A stretch of 64,000 nt of DNA from Acuticoccus mangrovi (GCF_016411865.1 NZ_JAEKJA010000001.1:310001-374000), one strand, 5' to 3'; numbered from the stretch's first letter, positions 40,174 through 49,399 are shown. A program made the numbers and translations. The notes: generated by a model from the letters alone, not told the origin.

Positions 40174-40998
40174 TTAGCTCGGGTCCGCGAGCGGGCGATC
40201 GCCGCCGTGTTCCAGGCGGTGGGCGTGGAGGGCGATGGCGCTCGCCGCGGCGACGTTGAGGCTGTCGAAGCCCGAGGCGATGTCGATGGCGAGCGGCTCG
40301 GCGGCGGCGAGGAGGGGAGCGGGCAGCCCCGCCCCCTCGGTGCCGAGCAGGAAGGCGGCGCGCGGGGCGAGCGGTGCCGCTCCGACGTGGCGGCGCGCCG
40401 AGGGGGTGAGGGCGTAGGGCACGATGGCGTGCGCCGCGAGCTCGGCACAGAAGGCGACGGGATCGCCGGTGCGGATCGTCGGCAGGAAGAGCGGGGCGCC
40501 CACCCCGACGCGGATCGCCTTGCGATAGAAGGGATCGGCCGTGGTCGGGTCGATCGCCACGGCCGCCGCGCCGAAGGCGGCGGCGTTGCGGTAGATGCCG
40601 CCGACATTGTCGTGGTTGGCGAGATTGACGAGCACGGGGAGGGCGAGCGGCCCGGAGCCCACCCCGTCGAGTGCGGCCGACGGCGGGATGCGCCCCGCCG
40701 CGAGGATGCCGCGGTGGAGGTCGAAGCCGGCGATCGCGTTGAGCACCTTCTGAGGCGCCACGTAGAGTGGCGTCGCGCCGCGGTGGGCGAGGACGTCGAG
40801 CCGATCGGCCCGCCGCTCGTCGACCAGGATCGCCAGCCGGTCGAGCGGCGAGCGCGTCAGAAGCACCGTCAGGACGGACTGTCCCTCGGCGATGAAGACG
40901 CCCTCGCGCCCCACCCGGTCGCGCTCCTTCACCTCACGGAAGAGGGCGATGCGCGGATCGTCGGGGTTCGTGATCCGCACCGGCTCCGACGGGCTCAA
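40174..40998 (-). CDS. SpoU/TrmH family RNA methyltransferase
   Basis: SPOUT-class 2'-O-methyltransferase of 274 residues acting on rRNA or tRNA. The N-terminal RNA-binding part (DRVGREGVFIAEGQSVLTVL) is followed by LVNLANHDNVGGIYRNAAAF (motif 1), FLLGTEGAGLPAPLLAAAEP (motif 2) and SGFDSLNVAAASAIALHAHR (motif 3), which form the SAM-binding knot. The start ATG overlaps the stop codon of the ABC-F gene by 4 bp (ATGA), so the two are translationally coupled. Exact RNA target unknown. Confidence 0.9.
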   Translation of the reverse strand: MSPSEPVRITNPDDPRIALFREVKERDRVGREGVFIAEGQSVLTVLLTRSPLDRLAILVDERRADRLDVLAHRGATPLYVAPQKVLNAIAGFDLHRGILAAGRIPPSAALDGVGSGPLALPVLVNLANHDNVGGIYRNAAAFGAAAVAIDPTTADPFYRKAIRVGVGAPLFLPTIRTGDPVAFCAELAAHAIVPYALTPSARRHVGAAPLAPRAAFLLGTEGAGLPAPLLAAAEPLAIDIASGFDSLNVAAASAIALHAHRLEHGGDRPLADPS

Positions 40999-42806
40999 CC
41001 CGCTTCGAGCTCCTCGCGCTTCATCTCGAGCTCGAGCCAGCGCTCCTCGGCGGCGGCGTGCTCGGTCTGACGGTCGGCGAGCGTCTTCGTCAGGCTGTCG
41101 AAGCGCTTCGGGTCGCGTGCATAGAGGTTCGGATCGGCGAGACGGTCGGAAAGGTCGGCCATCTCCTTCTCCAACGCGGCGATGCGGTCGGGTAGCGTCT
41201 CGAGGTCGTGCTTCTCGCGGAAGGAGAGCTTCTTCTGTGGCTCCTGGCGGGGCTTTTCCGCCTTCTCCGCCTTCTCGGCCCTGGGCGCGGCGGCCGCCGG
41301 CTCGGTGCCGGGCGCGTCGCCGCGCTGGGTCAGCATGTCGGAATAGCCGCCCGGATATTCGCCCCAGCGGCCCTCGCCCTCGGCGACGAGTGTCGTCGTC
41401 ACCGTGCGGTCGAGGAAGTCGCGGTCGTGGCTGACGAGGAGGAGGGTGCCGTCATAGTCGGCGATCACCTCGGCGAGGAGGTCGAGCGTCTCGAGGTCGA
41501 GATCGTTGGTCGGCTCGTCGAGTACCAGGATGTTGGAGGGCATCGCGAAGGCACGGCCGAGGAGGACGCGTGCCCGCTCGCCGCCCGACAGCGCGCCGAC
41601 GGGGGTGTTGAACTGCTCCGGCGCGAACAGGAAGTCCTTCAGGTAGCCCGCCACGTGCTTGGTGGTGTGGCCGACGGTGATCTGGTCGCCGCCCGACGGA
41701 CTGATCGCCTGGCGCAGCGGCATGTCCGGGTCGAGGGCGGCGCGGCGCTGGTCGAGGAGGTTGATCTCGAGGTCCACGCCGAACTTGACGGTGCCGAGAT
41801 CGGGTGAGAGGCGACCGAGGAGGAGGTTCACCAGCGTCGTCTTGCCGACGCCGTTGGGGCCGACGAGGCCGATGCGGTCGCCGCGCATCACGGTGAGGGA
41901 GAGGTCCTTCACCACGGTCTTGTCGCCGAACGCCTTGGAGATGTGGTCGGCGACGATGAGGCGCTTGCCGGAGCGCTCGGCGCCGGCGAGCTGCATGTCG
42001 GCGAGGCCGGTCTGGCGGCGCGCCTCGCGACGCTCCGTCCGCAGCGCCTGGAGATTGCGCAGGCGCCCCATGTTGCGCTTGCGCCGGGCGGTCACGCCGT
42101 AGCGCAACCACTCCTCCTCCTGGGCAATCTTCTTGTCGAGGCGGCGCCGCTCGTCGTCCTCGGCGGCGAGGATCTCGTCGCGCCAGTCCTCGAAGGCGGC
42201 GAAGCCGCGCTCCATGCGGTGGGTGCGGCCGCGATCGAGCCACACCACGGCGGTGGAGAGATTTTCCAGAAAGCGCCGGTCGTGGCTGATGAGGACGAGG
42301 GCACCGCGGCGCGCCTTGAGCTCGGCCTCGAGCCAGCCGATGGCGGCGATGTCGAGGTGGTTGGTGGGCTCGTCGAGGAGGAGCACGTCGGGGTTGGGGG
42401 CGAGCGCGTGGGCGAGGGCCGCACGGCGGATCTCGCCGCCCGACATCGGCCCGGGGGCGGCGTCGGGGTCGAGCCCCAGCGCCTCCAGCGTGGCGCGCGC
42501 GGCGTGCGGATCGTCGCCCGGGCCGAGCCCCGTCTCCACGTAGGCGCCGACGCTCGCGAACTGGCTGAGGTCGGGCTCCTGGGCGAGGTAGCGCACCGTG
42601 ACGTCGGGTTGCACGAAGCGGCGGCCCGAATCGGGGGCGACGAGCCCCGCGGCGATCTTGAGGAGGGTGGACTTGCCCGAGCCGTTGCGGCCCACGAGGG
42701 CGATGCGCTCGCCGGCGCCGAGCTGCAGCGAGGCAGCCTCGAGCAGCGGCGTGCCGCCGAAGGTGAGGGCGATGTCTTGCAGAGTGAGAACGGGGGGCCT
42801 TGCCAT
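40995..42806 (-). CDS. ABC-F ATPase (Uup-like)
   Basis: Soluble ABC protein with two nucleotide-binding domains that acts on ribosomes or DNA, not transport. Domain 1: Walker A GRNGSGKST (about 40-48), signature MSGGE, Walker B LLLDEPTNHLD. Linker: basic arm DKKIAQEEEWLRYGVTARRK. Domain 2: GPNGVGKTT, LSGGERARVLLGR, LVLDEPTNDLD. C-terminal coiled coil (KKLSFREKHDLETLPDRIAA and following) is the Uup-type DNA/ribosome-binding tail. 603 residues. GAGGAG lies unusually close to the start codon. Confidence 0.9.
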   Translation of the reverse strand: MARPPVLTLQDIALTFGGTPLLEAASLQLGAGERIALVGRNGSGKSTLLKIAAGLVAPDSGRRFVQPDVTVRYLAQEPDLSQFASVGAYVETGLGPGDDPHAARATLEALGLDPDAAPGPMSGGEIRRAALAHALAPNPDVLLLDEPTNHLDIAAIGWLEAELKARRGALVLISHDRRFLENLSTAVVWLDRGRTHRMERGFAAFEDWRDEILAAEDDERRRLDKKIAQEEEWLRYGVTARRKRNMGRLRNLQALRTERREARRQTGLADMQLAGAERSGKRLIVADHISKAFGDKTVVKDLSLTVMRGDRIGLVGPNGVGKTTLVNLLLGRLSPDLGTVKFGVDLEINLLDQRRAALDPDMPLRQAISPSGGDQITVGHTTKHVAGYLKDFLFAPEQFNTPVGALSGGERARVLLGRAFAMPSNILVLDEPTNDLDLETLDLLAEVIADYDGTLLLVSHDRDFLDRTVTTTLVAEGEGRWGEYPGGYSDMLTQRGDAPGTEPAAAAPRAEKAEKAEKPRQEPQKKLSFREKHDLETLPDRIAALEKEMADLSDRLADPNLYARDPKRFDSLTKTLADRQTEHAAAEERWLELEMKREELEAG

Positions 42807-42869
42807 CTCCTCGCATTAGGCGTCCGCACGGTCGCCTGCAATAGGCGCCGGCGGACGGTCATGCGCGTA

Positions 42870-42886
42870 TTAGCGTCTTGTTAACC
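42870..42886. promoter_or_regulatory. CtrA-like site
   Basis: TTAG-CGTCTTG-TTAACC matches the CtrA pattern TTAA-N7-TTAA with one mismatch, 42 bp before the 113-residue gene. CtrA is the cell-cycle regulator of alphaproteobacteria. Confidence 0.4.
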
Positions 42887-42927
42887 AAGAACGTTCACCC
42901 TGCCTCAACCTGGATCGGGAGGTCGCG

Positions 42928-43269
42928 ATGGCGGTGCATGGGGTCTTCATTTCGTCGAAGTCCAAGGACGGAGGGGCGATCGATCGCGCCCTCCGCGAGC
43001 GCTTCAGCGAGGTTTACCGGGTCGGCGTGGAATTCTGGCTGGTCGACACCGCCCGCGACGCCGATCAGCTCGCCGCCGTGATGCGCCCGGCGCTGTCCTC
43101 GTCCGACAAGATGTTCGTGGCCGCGCTGACCCGCGACACCTTCTCGATGCTGTCCTCGGCCGCGCGACTGTGGCTGACCGCGCCGGGCCGCGGCTGGAAC
43201 GAGCGGCGGGACGGACGGGGCCTCGAGGCGGGCGCCGAGACGCCGCTCGCCTTCGCGGTCGCGGCTTAA
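42928..43269 (+). CDS. Hypothetical protein (113 aa)
   Basis: Starts MAVHGVFISSKSKDGGAIDR behind a GGGAGG site. Residues 20-75 (LRERFSEVYRVGVEFWLVDT and DQLAAVMRPALSSSDKMFVA) look like a mixed alpha/beta fold; a hydrophobic stretch (FVAALTRDTFSML) is too short for a clear membrane helix. The C-terminus is disordered. No family recognised. The upstream CtrA-like site suggests cell-cycle-linked expression. Confidence 0.65.
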   Translation: MAVHGVFISSKSKDGGAIDRALRERFSEVYRVGVEFWLVDTARDADQLAAVMRPALSSSDKMFVAALTRDTFSMLSSAARLWLTAPGRGWNERRDGRGLEAGAETPLAFAVAA

Positions 43270-43419
43270 CTCGACCCGAGCGCCCCATATTGGCGTGGGC
43301 GAGACGGAGCCTTCGATGGGGTGAGGGTTGACAGCCTGCTTCCTGCTGAGCCCATCTGGCTGAAATCGCCGGCGTTTGATCGGCGTTCGGCCGAATGGCC
43401 TAAGGGAGGGAGGAAAACG

Positions 43420-44427
43420 ATGACCCCATGGAACACCGTCGCGCGTCTGGCGGCGGCCGGAGCACTTGCCGCGGCGACGGCGATCACGGCGCTGCCGGCG
43501 CAGGCCGAGACCACGCTCCGCATCACGCTGCAGCTGCCGCTGAAGTCGCACCTCGGCCAGAATCTTCTCTACTTCAAGGAGGAGGTGGAGAAGATCTCCG
43601 AGGGTGACGTCAGCGTCGAAATCTACGATTCGGCGCAGCTCTATAAGGACAAGGAAGTGCCCGACGCGGTCGGCTCGGGCCAGATCGAGGCCGGCGTCGC
43701 CTCGCTGACCACCTATGTGGGCGAGATCCCGGCGGTGGACGTCTTCTACATGCCCTTCCTCCTCAACTCCGAGGAGAAGGTGCGCGCCGCCGTCGCCGCC
43801 GGCAGCCCCGTCCGCACGCTGATCGACGACGCCATCGCCGAGACCGGGGCGAACGTGCTCTGGTGGCAGGCCTATGGCACGGTGATCCTCTTGTCGAACG
43901 ACGCGCCCATCAAGACGCCCGACGAGATGAAGGGCAAGAAGGTCCGCGTGTTCGGCAAGACGCTCGGCCAGTGGGTGCAGGCGGTCGGCGGCGTGCCGAC
44001 GCTGATCTCGGGCTCAGAGCAGTTCCTCGCCTATCAGCGCGGCACGGTGGACGTGGGCATGACCGGCGTGTCGGGCGTCCAGTCGCGCTCGCTGTGGGAC
44101 GTGATGGACACCATCACCCGCGTGAACGTCGCCGACATCGAGTTCATCGTGGTGATCAACCAGGACTACTGGGAAGGTCTCTCCGAGCAGGAGCAGATGT
44201 GGATCAACGAGGCCGCGACCCGGGCTCAGGAGCGCGTCCGCGACGAGATGTCCAACATCGAGGCCAAGGCCTATTCCGACGCCGAGGCGAACGGCATGGC
44301 GATCTACGATCCCACACCGGAGGAGATCGAGGCCTGGAAGACCGCGTCCCAGCCCGTCATCGACACGTGGCTGAAGGAAGCGGGCGATCTCGGCCAGAAG
44401 GTCTACGACGCGGCGAAGAGCCTCTGA
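43420..44427 (+). CDS. dctP: TRAP transporter substrate-binding protein DctP
   Basis: Periplasmic binding protein of a tripartite carboxylate transporter, 335 residues. A Sec signal peptide (LAAAGALAAATAITALPAQA) precedes TTLRITLQLPLKSHLGQNLL. GQIEAGVASLTTYVGEIPAV, KGKKVRVFGKTLGQWVQAVG (Arg that pins the carboxylate) and QFLAYQRGTVDVGMTGVSG are DctP signatures. GAGG precedes the ATG. First gene of a dctP-dctQ-dctM-lyase operon; a TTGACA box lies at 43328-43333. Ligand unknown, likely a carboxylate. Confidence 0.9.
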   Translation: MTPWNTVARLAAAGALAAATAITALPAQAETTLRITLQLPLKSHLGQNLLYFKEEVEKISEGDVSVEIYDSAQLYKDKEVPDAVGSGQIEAGVASLTTYVGEIPAVDVFYMPFLLNSEEKVRAAVAAGSPVRTLIDDAIAETGANVLWWQAYGTVILLSNDAPIKTPDEMKGKKVRVFGKTLGQWVQAVGGVPTLISGSEQFLAYQRGTVDVGMTGVSGVQSRSLWDVMDTITRVNVADIEFIVVINQDYWEGLSEQEQMWINEAATRAQERVRDEMSNIEAKAYSDAEANGMAIYDPTPEEIEAWKTASQPVIDTWLKEAGDLGQKVYDAAKSL

Positions 44428-44452
44428 GGCCGCCGTGGAGGGGAATGCGACG

Positions 44453-44983
44453 ATGACGGGGGGCGGCCCCGTGGCGTGGGTGGCGAACGCGCTCGCGGTC
44501 GTGGCCGCCGTCCTGCTCTTCCTGATCGGTGCGATGCTGACCTACGAGGTGGTGGCGCGCTATTTCTTCAATGCGCCCACCATCTGGGCGGAAGAGCTGT
44601 CGCGCCTCTTCTTGACCTGGGCGGTGTTCCTCGCGAGCGCCGCCCTGCTGCGCTCCAACGATCACATCCGCGTCACGGTCCTGCTCGACCTGATGCCCCG
44701 CCCGGCGAAGAAGGTGGCGCACGTGACGAGCCTCACCTTCGTGGCGGTGATTGCCGGCCTCGTCGCCTGGCACGGCTTTCCGACGGTGGCGAAGAGCTTT
44801 GCCACCGGCCGCTCGTCGGGCTCGATGCTCGACATACCGCAGTGGTGGTCGCAGGCCGCCATTCCGCTCTGCTTCGGCCTGCTCTCGCTGCAGGCGCTCA
44901 TCCTGACCGTCTCCACCGTCTGCGGGGGGTGGGACCCGTTCGACTATGACCACAAGGGCGACGAACGCCCGCTGACGGACTAG
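44453..44983 (+). CDS. dctQ: TRAP transporter small permease DctQ
   Basis: 176 residues with four hydrophobic segments (about 8-32, 45-68, 85-108, 130-155) and the family motif YEVVARYFFNAPTIWAEELS followed by RLFLTWAVFLASAALLR. ATG 44453 follows GGAGGGG; a GTG at 44435 is an alternative. It lies between the dctP and dctM genes and forms the membrane complex with the large permease. Confidence 0.88.
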   Translation: MTGGGPVAWVANALAVVAAVLLFLIGAMLTYEVVARYFFNAPTIWAEELSRLFLTWAVFLASAALLRSNDHIRVTVLLDLMPRPAKKVAHVTSLTFVAVIAGLVAWHGFPTVAKSFATGRSSGSMLDIPQWWSQAAIPLCFGLLSLQALILTVSTVCGGWDPFDYDHKGDERPLTD

Positions 44984-44988
44984 GCCCC

Positions 44989-46263
44989 TTGGAAACGCTC
45001 CTCATTCTTGCGGCGCTCTTCGCGCTGCTCCTGATCGGCGTGCCCGTGGCGTTCGCGCTCGGCGGGCTTGGTCTCATGCTTCTGGCCTTCGGCGGCTTCT
45101 CGCCGCTGATGGCGCCGGCGGGCATCCTGTCGTCGATGGACAACTTCGTCCTCGTCTCGGTGCCGCTCTTCCTGCTGATGGCGAACGTCATGCTGAAGGG
45201 GGGCGTCGGCAAGGACCTCTTCGCCGCGCTGCAGGCGTGGGTGGGGCATCTGCCGGGCGGCCTCGCTGTGGCGACCATTCTCGCCTGCGGCGTGTTCGCG
45301 GCGATCTCCGGCTCTTCGGTGGCGACGGCGGCCACCATCGGCACCGTCGCGATCCCGGAGATGACCAAGCGCGGCTATCCGCGCCACTTCACCTTCGGCG
45401 TGCTCGCCGCCGGCGGCACGCTCGGCATCCTGATCCCGCCCTCGCTCATCATGATCATCTACGGCGTCATCACCGAGGAATCGGTGCTCGCCCTCTTCAT
45501 CGCCGGCGTCGGGCCGGGGTTGTTGATGATCGTCTTCTTCATCATCTACTCGATCCTCTATGCGCGGACCCTGCCGTCATTGGAGCGCATCGCCAAGGCG
45601 ACGTGGGAGGAGCGCTGGAGCAGCGGCGTCCGGGCGCTGCCCACGGTGGCGCTCGCGGTGTTCGTCATCGCCGGCATCTATCGCGGCTGGTATACGCCCA
45701 CCGAGGCGGCGGCGATCGGCTTCGCCGGCGCCCTCTTCGTGACCGGGGTCGTTCTGCGGACCCTCAGCCTGCGCGACCTCTGGGACGCGGTGGTGGGCTC
45801 GATGAAGACCACGGCGGTGATCCTTCTCATCGTCGCCGGTGCCAAGGTGTTCGGCAAGGCGATCGCGCTCTACCGGATCCCGCAGGACGTCTCCGCCTTC
45901 ATCTCCACCAACATCGATTCGGCGGGTCTCTTCATCCTGGTGGTGGCGCTGGTGCTCCTGGTGATGGGGCTCTTCATGGAGTCGCTCTCGCTGCTCCTCA
46001 TCATGGTGCCGGTGCTCGCCGGGTCGCTGATGCCGCTCGGCATCGACCCGATCTGGTTCGGCGTCTTCTTCGTGATCATGGTCGAGTGTGCGCTGATCAC
46101 CCCACCGGTGGGTCTCAATCTCTACGTCATACAGGCGGTGGGGAAAGGAACGTTGACAGAGGTCGCCCGAGGGGTTCTTCCCTTCCTGGCCCTCATGCTG
46201 CTGACGGTCCTCGTCATCACCATCTTCCAGGACATCGTTCTATGGCTGCCGTTCCATCTCTGA
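44989..46263 (+). CDS. dctM: TRAP transporter large permease DctM
   Basis: Large permease of 424 residues with about 12 hydrophobic segments. PVAFALGGLGLMLLAFGG, ACGVFAAISGSSVATAATIG, HFTFGVLAAGGTLGILIPPS and VGLNLYVIQAVG are DctM signatures. The start is a TTG at 44989, five bases after the DctQ stop; no earlier ATG/GTG exists in frame. The last 22 bases overlap the start of the lyase-methyltransferase gene, so that gene is translated with the transporter. Confidence 0.9.
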   Translation: METLLILAALFALLLIGVPVAFALGGLGLMLLAFGGFSPLMAPAGILSSMDNFVLVSVPLFLLMANVMLKGGVGKDLFAALQAWVGHLPGGLAVATILACGVFAAISGSSVATAATIGTVAIPEMTKRGYPRHFTFGVLAAGGTLGILIPPSLIMIIYGVITEESVLALFIAGVGPGLLMIVFFIIYSILYARTLPSLERIAKATWEERWSSGVRALPTVALAVFVIAGIYRGWYTPTEAAAIGFAGALFVTGVVLRTLSLRDLWDAVVGSMKTTAVILLIVAGAKVFGKAIALYRIPQDVSAFISTNIDSAGLFILVVALVLLVMGLFMESLSLLLIMVPVLAGSLMPLGIDPIWFGVFFVIMVECALITPPVGLNLYVIQAVGKGTLTEVARGVLPFLALMLLTVLVITIFQDIVLWLPFHL

Positions 46264-47873
46264 TCGCCGAGCGTCTGCGCGGGCTGTTGGCGGAGGAACG
46301 TTGCTACACTGTGCCGTCGGCGTTCGATGCGCTGTCGGCCAAGCTCATCGAGCAGGAGGGGTTCGAGCTCACCTTCATGTCGGGCTTCGCCGTGTCGGCG
46401 GCGCGGATCGGCGCGCCGGACACCGGCCTCATCTCCTACGGCGAGATGGTGGCGGCGGCGCGCGACATCGTCGGCGCGGTGTCGATCCCGGTGATCGGCG
46501 ACGGTGACACCGGCTACGGCAACATGCTCAACGTGCGCCGCACGGTGAAGGGCTACGCCGACGCCGGGCTCGCCGCGGTGATGATCGAGGATCAGCTCGC
46601 CCCCAAGCGCTGCGGCCACACGCGGGGCAAGGCCGTGGTGGGGCGGGAGGAGGCGGTGGACCGTATCCGCGCCGCCGCCGACGCGCGCGACGAGGGGCGG
46701 GACATCCTGATCCTCGCCCGCACCGACGCGCGCCACGAGCACGGCCTCTCCGAAGCGATCGCCCGCGCCGCGGCCTTCCACGAGGCGGGCGCCGACATTC
46801 TCTTCGTCGAGGCGCCGCAGTCGGTGGAAGAGATGCGGCGGATCTGCGAGGAGCTCCCGGGGCCCAAGATGGCGAACCTCGTGGAGGGCGGGGCGACGCC
46901 GATCCTCGCAAACGACGAGCTCGCGGATCTCGGTTTTCGCATCGCCATCTATCCGCTCACCTTGATGTCGGCCGCGATGCGGGCGATGACGCAGGCGCTC
47001 GACGCTCTCAAGGTGGGCGAGGCCCCGGCGGGGCTTCTCGACTTTGCCGAACTGCGTCGCCGGGTGGGCTTCGACGCTTACTATGAGACTGAAAAGCGCT
47101 ACGTCGGCGCCCGCATCGACCCAGTCGAGGCGGCTGCCGGGAGCGATGCCGAGGAGATCGAGACCGTGAACAGCACGACTATGGCCGCCCCCCTGACGGT
47201 GGACGAAAAGCGCGCGCGGGCGGAGAAGATCCACTGGTTCCACACGATGGATCTCGGCGACGGGGTCGTCACCCATGGCATCAAGCCGGCCGATCGGCTC
47301 GCCTATCAGGCGGACCGCGTTTTCGCCCACCCGGTCGAGGGACACAGCGTGCTCGATGTCGGAGCGTGGGACGGCTACTTCTCGTTCGAGGCGAAGCGCC
47401 GCGGCGCGAGCGACGTGCTCGCTACCGACTATTTCTGCTGGAGTGGGCCGGGCCATGCGAGCAAGCGCGGCTTCGATCTCGCGAAGGCCGCGATCGATCC
47501 GACCGTGCGCGAGAAGGAGATCGACGTTCTCGACCTATCCGAGGACGCGGTGGGCACCTTCGACACGGTGCTGATGCTCGGCGTGTTCTACCACCTCAAG
47601 AACCCGTTCCTGGCGGTGGAGAAGGTGGGGGCGCTCGCCAAGCGCATGTTCGTGATCGAGACGCACGTCGATCTCAACATTCCGGCCAAGCCGCCGTCGA
47701 TGGCCTTCTATCCCGGCCGCGAGCTCAACAACGATCCGACCAACTGGTGGGGACCGAACGTCGCGTGCGTCGTGGCGATGCTGAAGGCGTGCGGCTTCCC
47801 GCGCGTCACCGTCGACGCGGAGTATGGCGCGCAGAAGGGGTCTCGCGCCCTCTTCCACGGCTTCCGCGAATAG
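46242..47873 (+). CDS. Isocitrate lyase/PEP mutase-type enzyme fused to a SAM methyltransferase
   Basis: One uninterrupted frame of 543 residues. Residues 1-287 form a complete isocitrate lyase/PEP mutase family TIM barrel: YTVPSAFDALSAKLIEQEGF, metal site IPVIGDGDTGYGN, the active-site KRCGH motif (about 124-128), and LILARTDARHEHGLSEAIAR. Members include oxaloacetate decarboxylases and 2,3-dimethylmalate lyase. A linker (about 288-312) leads to a class I methyltransferase: HSVLDVGAWDGYFSFEAKRR is the SAM loop, DTVLMLGVFYHLKNPFLAVE resembles the DUF1698/CmoB group, and WWGPNVACVVAMLKACGFPR lies near the end. An internal ATG at 47181 lacks a good ribosome site. The transporter operon suggests a carboxylate substrate. 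Confidence 0.85.
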   Translation: MAAVPSLIAERLRGLLAEERCYTVPSAFDALSAKLIEQEGFELTFMSGFAVSAARIGAPDTGLISYGEMVAAARDIVGAVSIPVIGDGDTGYGNMLNVRRTVKGYADAGLAAVMIEDQLAPKRCGHTRGKAVVGREEAVDRIRAAADARDEGRDILILARTDARHEHGLSEAIARAAAFHEAGADILFVEAPQSVEEMRRICEELPGPKMANLVEGGATPILANDELADLGFRIAIYPLTLMSAAMRAMTQALDALKVGEAPAGLLDFAELRRRVGFDAYYETEKRYVGARIDPVEAAAGSDAEEIETVNSTTMAAPLTVDEKRARAEKIHWFHTMDLGDGVVTHGIKPADRLAYQADRVFAHPVEGHSVLDVGAWDGYFSFEAKRRGASDVLATDYFCWSGPGHASKRGFDLAKAAIDPTVREKEIDVLDLSEDAVGTFDTVLMLGVFYHLKNPFLAVEKVGALAKRMFVIETHVDLNIPAKPPSMAFYPGRELNNDPTNWWGPNVACVVAMLKACGFPRVTVDAEYGAQKGSRALFHGFRE

Positions 47874-47877
47874 GCTT

Positions 47878-48690
47878 TCAGGCGACGAGCGGCACAGAAG
47901 CGCCGCGCCGGTCGGGCGTCGACGCCAAGATGTCGGGTGGCAGGCGCGAGAGGTCGACGTCCGGCAGGGCTTCGATCTCAGGGCGGGCGAACAGATAACC
48001 CTGGAAGAGATCGATCCCCATCTCGCGCAGGCAGCGCAGCTCGTCGGCCGTCTCGATACCTTCGGCGATCAGCCGGACATTCATCCGCCGAGCCGCGGTG
48101 AGCACCGCCTCGACGATCGCCTGCCGCACCGCGTCGCGCTGAATGCCGGTGATGAGGCCACGGTCTATCTTGATGACGTGAGGCACGAACTCGGCGAGGA
48201 AGCCGAGGCCGGCGAAGCCGCTGCCGAAGTCGTCGATGGCGGTGGTGAAGCCGAAGGCGGCGTAGTGCCGGGCGATCTGACGCAGCCGGCCGACGTCCTT
48301 CACCTTCTCCTGCTCGGTCCACTCGAACATGATGCGGCTCGGCAGGAAGTTGCGCGCCTTCGCCGCGCGCAGCGTCGCCTTGAGGCAGCGCACCGGGTCG
48401 AACATGGCGTTGGGGAAGATGTTGATCGACAACAGCGTCCCGTCGTCCCGCATCAGCGGCGCGGCGACCTCGATCGCCTTCAGCCGGGCGCGCTGATCGA
48501 ACACGTAGCGGTTGGATTCGTCGAGGCGGGACAGGACGGTGTGCGCCGATTCCCCGTGCGTGCCGCGCACCAGAGCCTCGTAGGCGAAGACTCGGCGATT
48601 CTGGAGGTCGACGATCGGCTGGAACGCGAACGTGAACTCGAAACCGAGGGCGCGATAGATCTTCTCGCAGCTTTCGCAGTTGGTCACCAT
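47878..48690 (-). CDS. Standalone EAL domain protein (c-di-GMP phosphodiesterase type)
   Basis: 270 residues made almost wholly of an EAL domain. AYEALVRG, SINIFPNAM, MFEWTEQEK, TAIDDFGSGFAGLGFL, IKIDRGLI and LIAEGIETADEL keep the usual catalytic and metal-binding residues (Glu, Asn, Glu, Asp-Asp, Lys, Glu), so it should hydrolyse c-di-GMP. A short Cys motif CESCEK precedes the domain and could bind metal or sense redox state. No GGDEF or membrane segment. Convergent with the lyase gene, 4 bp apart. Confidence 0.9.
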   Translation of the reverse strand: MVTNCESCEKIYRALGFEFTFAFQPIVDLQNRRVFAYEALVRGTHGESAHTVLSRLDESNRYVFDQRARLKAIEVAAPLMRDDGTLLSINIFPNAMFDPVRCLKATLRAAKARNFLPSRIMFEWTEQEKVKDVGRLRQIARHYAAFGFTTAIDDFGSGFAGLGFLAEFVPHVIKIDRGLITGIQRDAVRQAIVEAVLTAARRMNVRLIAEGIETADELRCLREMGIDLFQGYLFARPEIEALPDVDLSRLPPDILASTPDRRGASVPLVA

Positions 48691-48939
48691 GGCACTCAAA
48701 CGCCCCGTCGTGGGTACAGCCTTCGTTATACGACGGGCGTTCTGCCGAGACAGACATCCAAACGTATGGGCGGCAGCCTCGGGCCAGGAAGTGGGGTGGC
48801 GAACGGCGCATATGGGGGCGATTCGGCGACGCCGCGCCGGGGAACGATAGCTGGTTATGGGGAAATGCATCGTCCCCGTTCCCTTTGGCCGGGCAAACGG
48901 GCATTCATCGGCGGGAAAGACCGGCAAGGGAGCGACGGC

Positions 48940-49353
48940 ATGACGACGGTGAAGGTGATCGCGGGACCCTATGCGTTCGACGCGGTGCTGGAGGAGGAGA
49001 GGGCGCCCAAGACGTGCGCGGCAATCCTCGCGGCGCTCCCGTTCGAGAGCCAGGTGGTGCACGTGCGCTGGAGCGGGGAGGGGGTGTGGGTGCCGCTCGG
49101 CGAGCGCGATTTCGGCGTGAGCTACGAGAACCACACGAGCTACCCGGCGCCGGGCCAGATGATCCTCTATCCGGGTGGCATCTCCGAGACGGAGATTCTG
49201 CTCGCCTATGGCGGGGTGCATTTTGCGAGCAAGATGGGCCAGCTCGCCGGCAACCACTTCCTGACGCTCACGAGCGGGCTGGAGAATTTGCATGCCCTCG
49301 GCACCCGCACGCTGTGGCATGGTGCGCAATCGTTGCGGATCGAGCGCGTTTAA
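48940..49353 (+). CDS. DUF3830 cyclophilin-like protein (137 aa)
   Basis: Small protein of the cyclophilin-like barrel class. AVLEEERAPKTCAAILAALP, VVHVRWSGEGVWVPLG, NHTSYPAPGQMILYPGGISE and HFASKMGQLAGNHFLTLTSG are DUF3830 signatures. The ATG at 48940 has AAGGGAG upstream. DUF3830 genes are often near amidohydrolases or transporters; here it stands alone between an EAL gene and tRNA-Pro. Confidence 0.85.
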   Translation: MTTVKVIAGPYAFDAVLEEERAPKTCAAILAALPFESQVVHVRWSGEGVWVPLGERDFGVSYENHTSYPAPGQMILYPGGISETEILLAYGGVHFASKMGQLAGNHFLTLTSGLENLHALGTRTLWHGAQSLRIERV

Positions 49354-49356
49354 GGC

Positions 49357-49385
49357 TTGAGGTCACGCCGATCTCCCGCTATGTG
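49357..49385 (+). promoter_or_regulatory. Promoter of tRNA-Pro
   Basis: TTGAGG (49357-49362), 17-base spacer, TATGTG (49380-49385), ending 14 bp before the tRNA 5' end. Confidence 0.6.
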
Positions 49386-49399
49386 GCGGGGGTCGGCAG

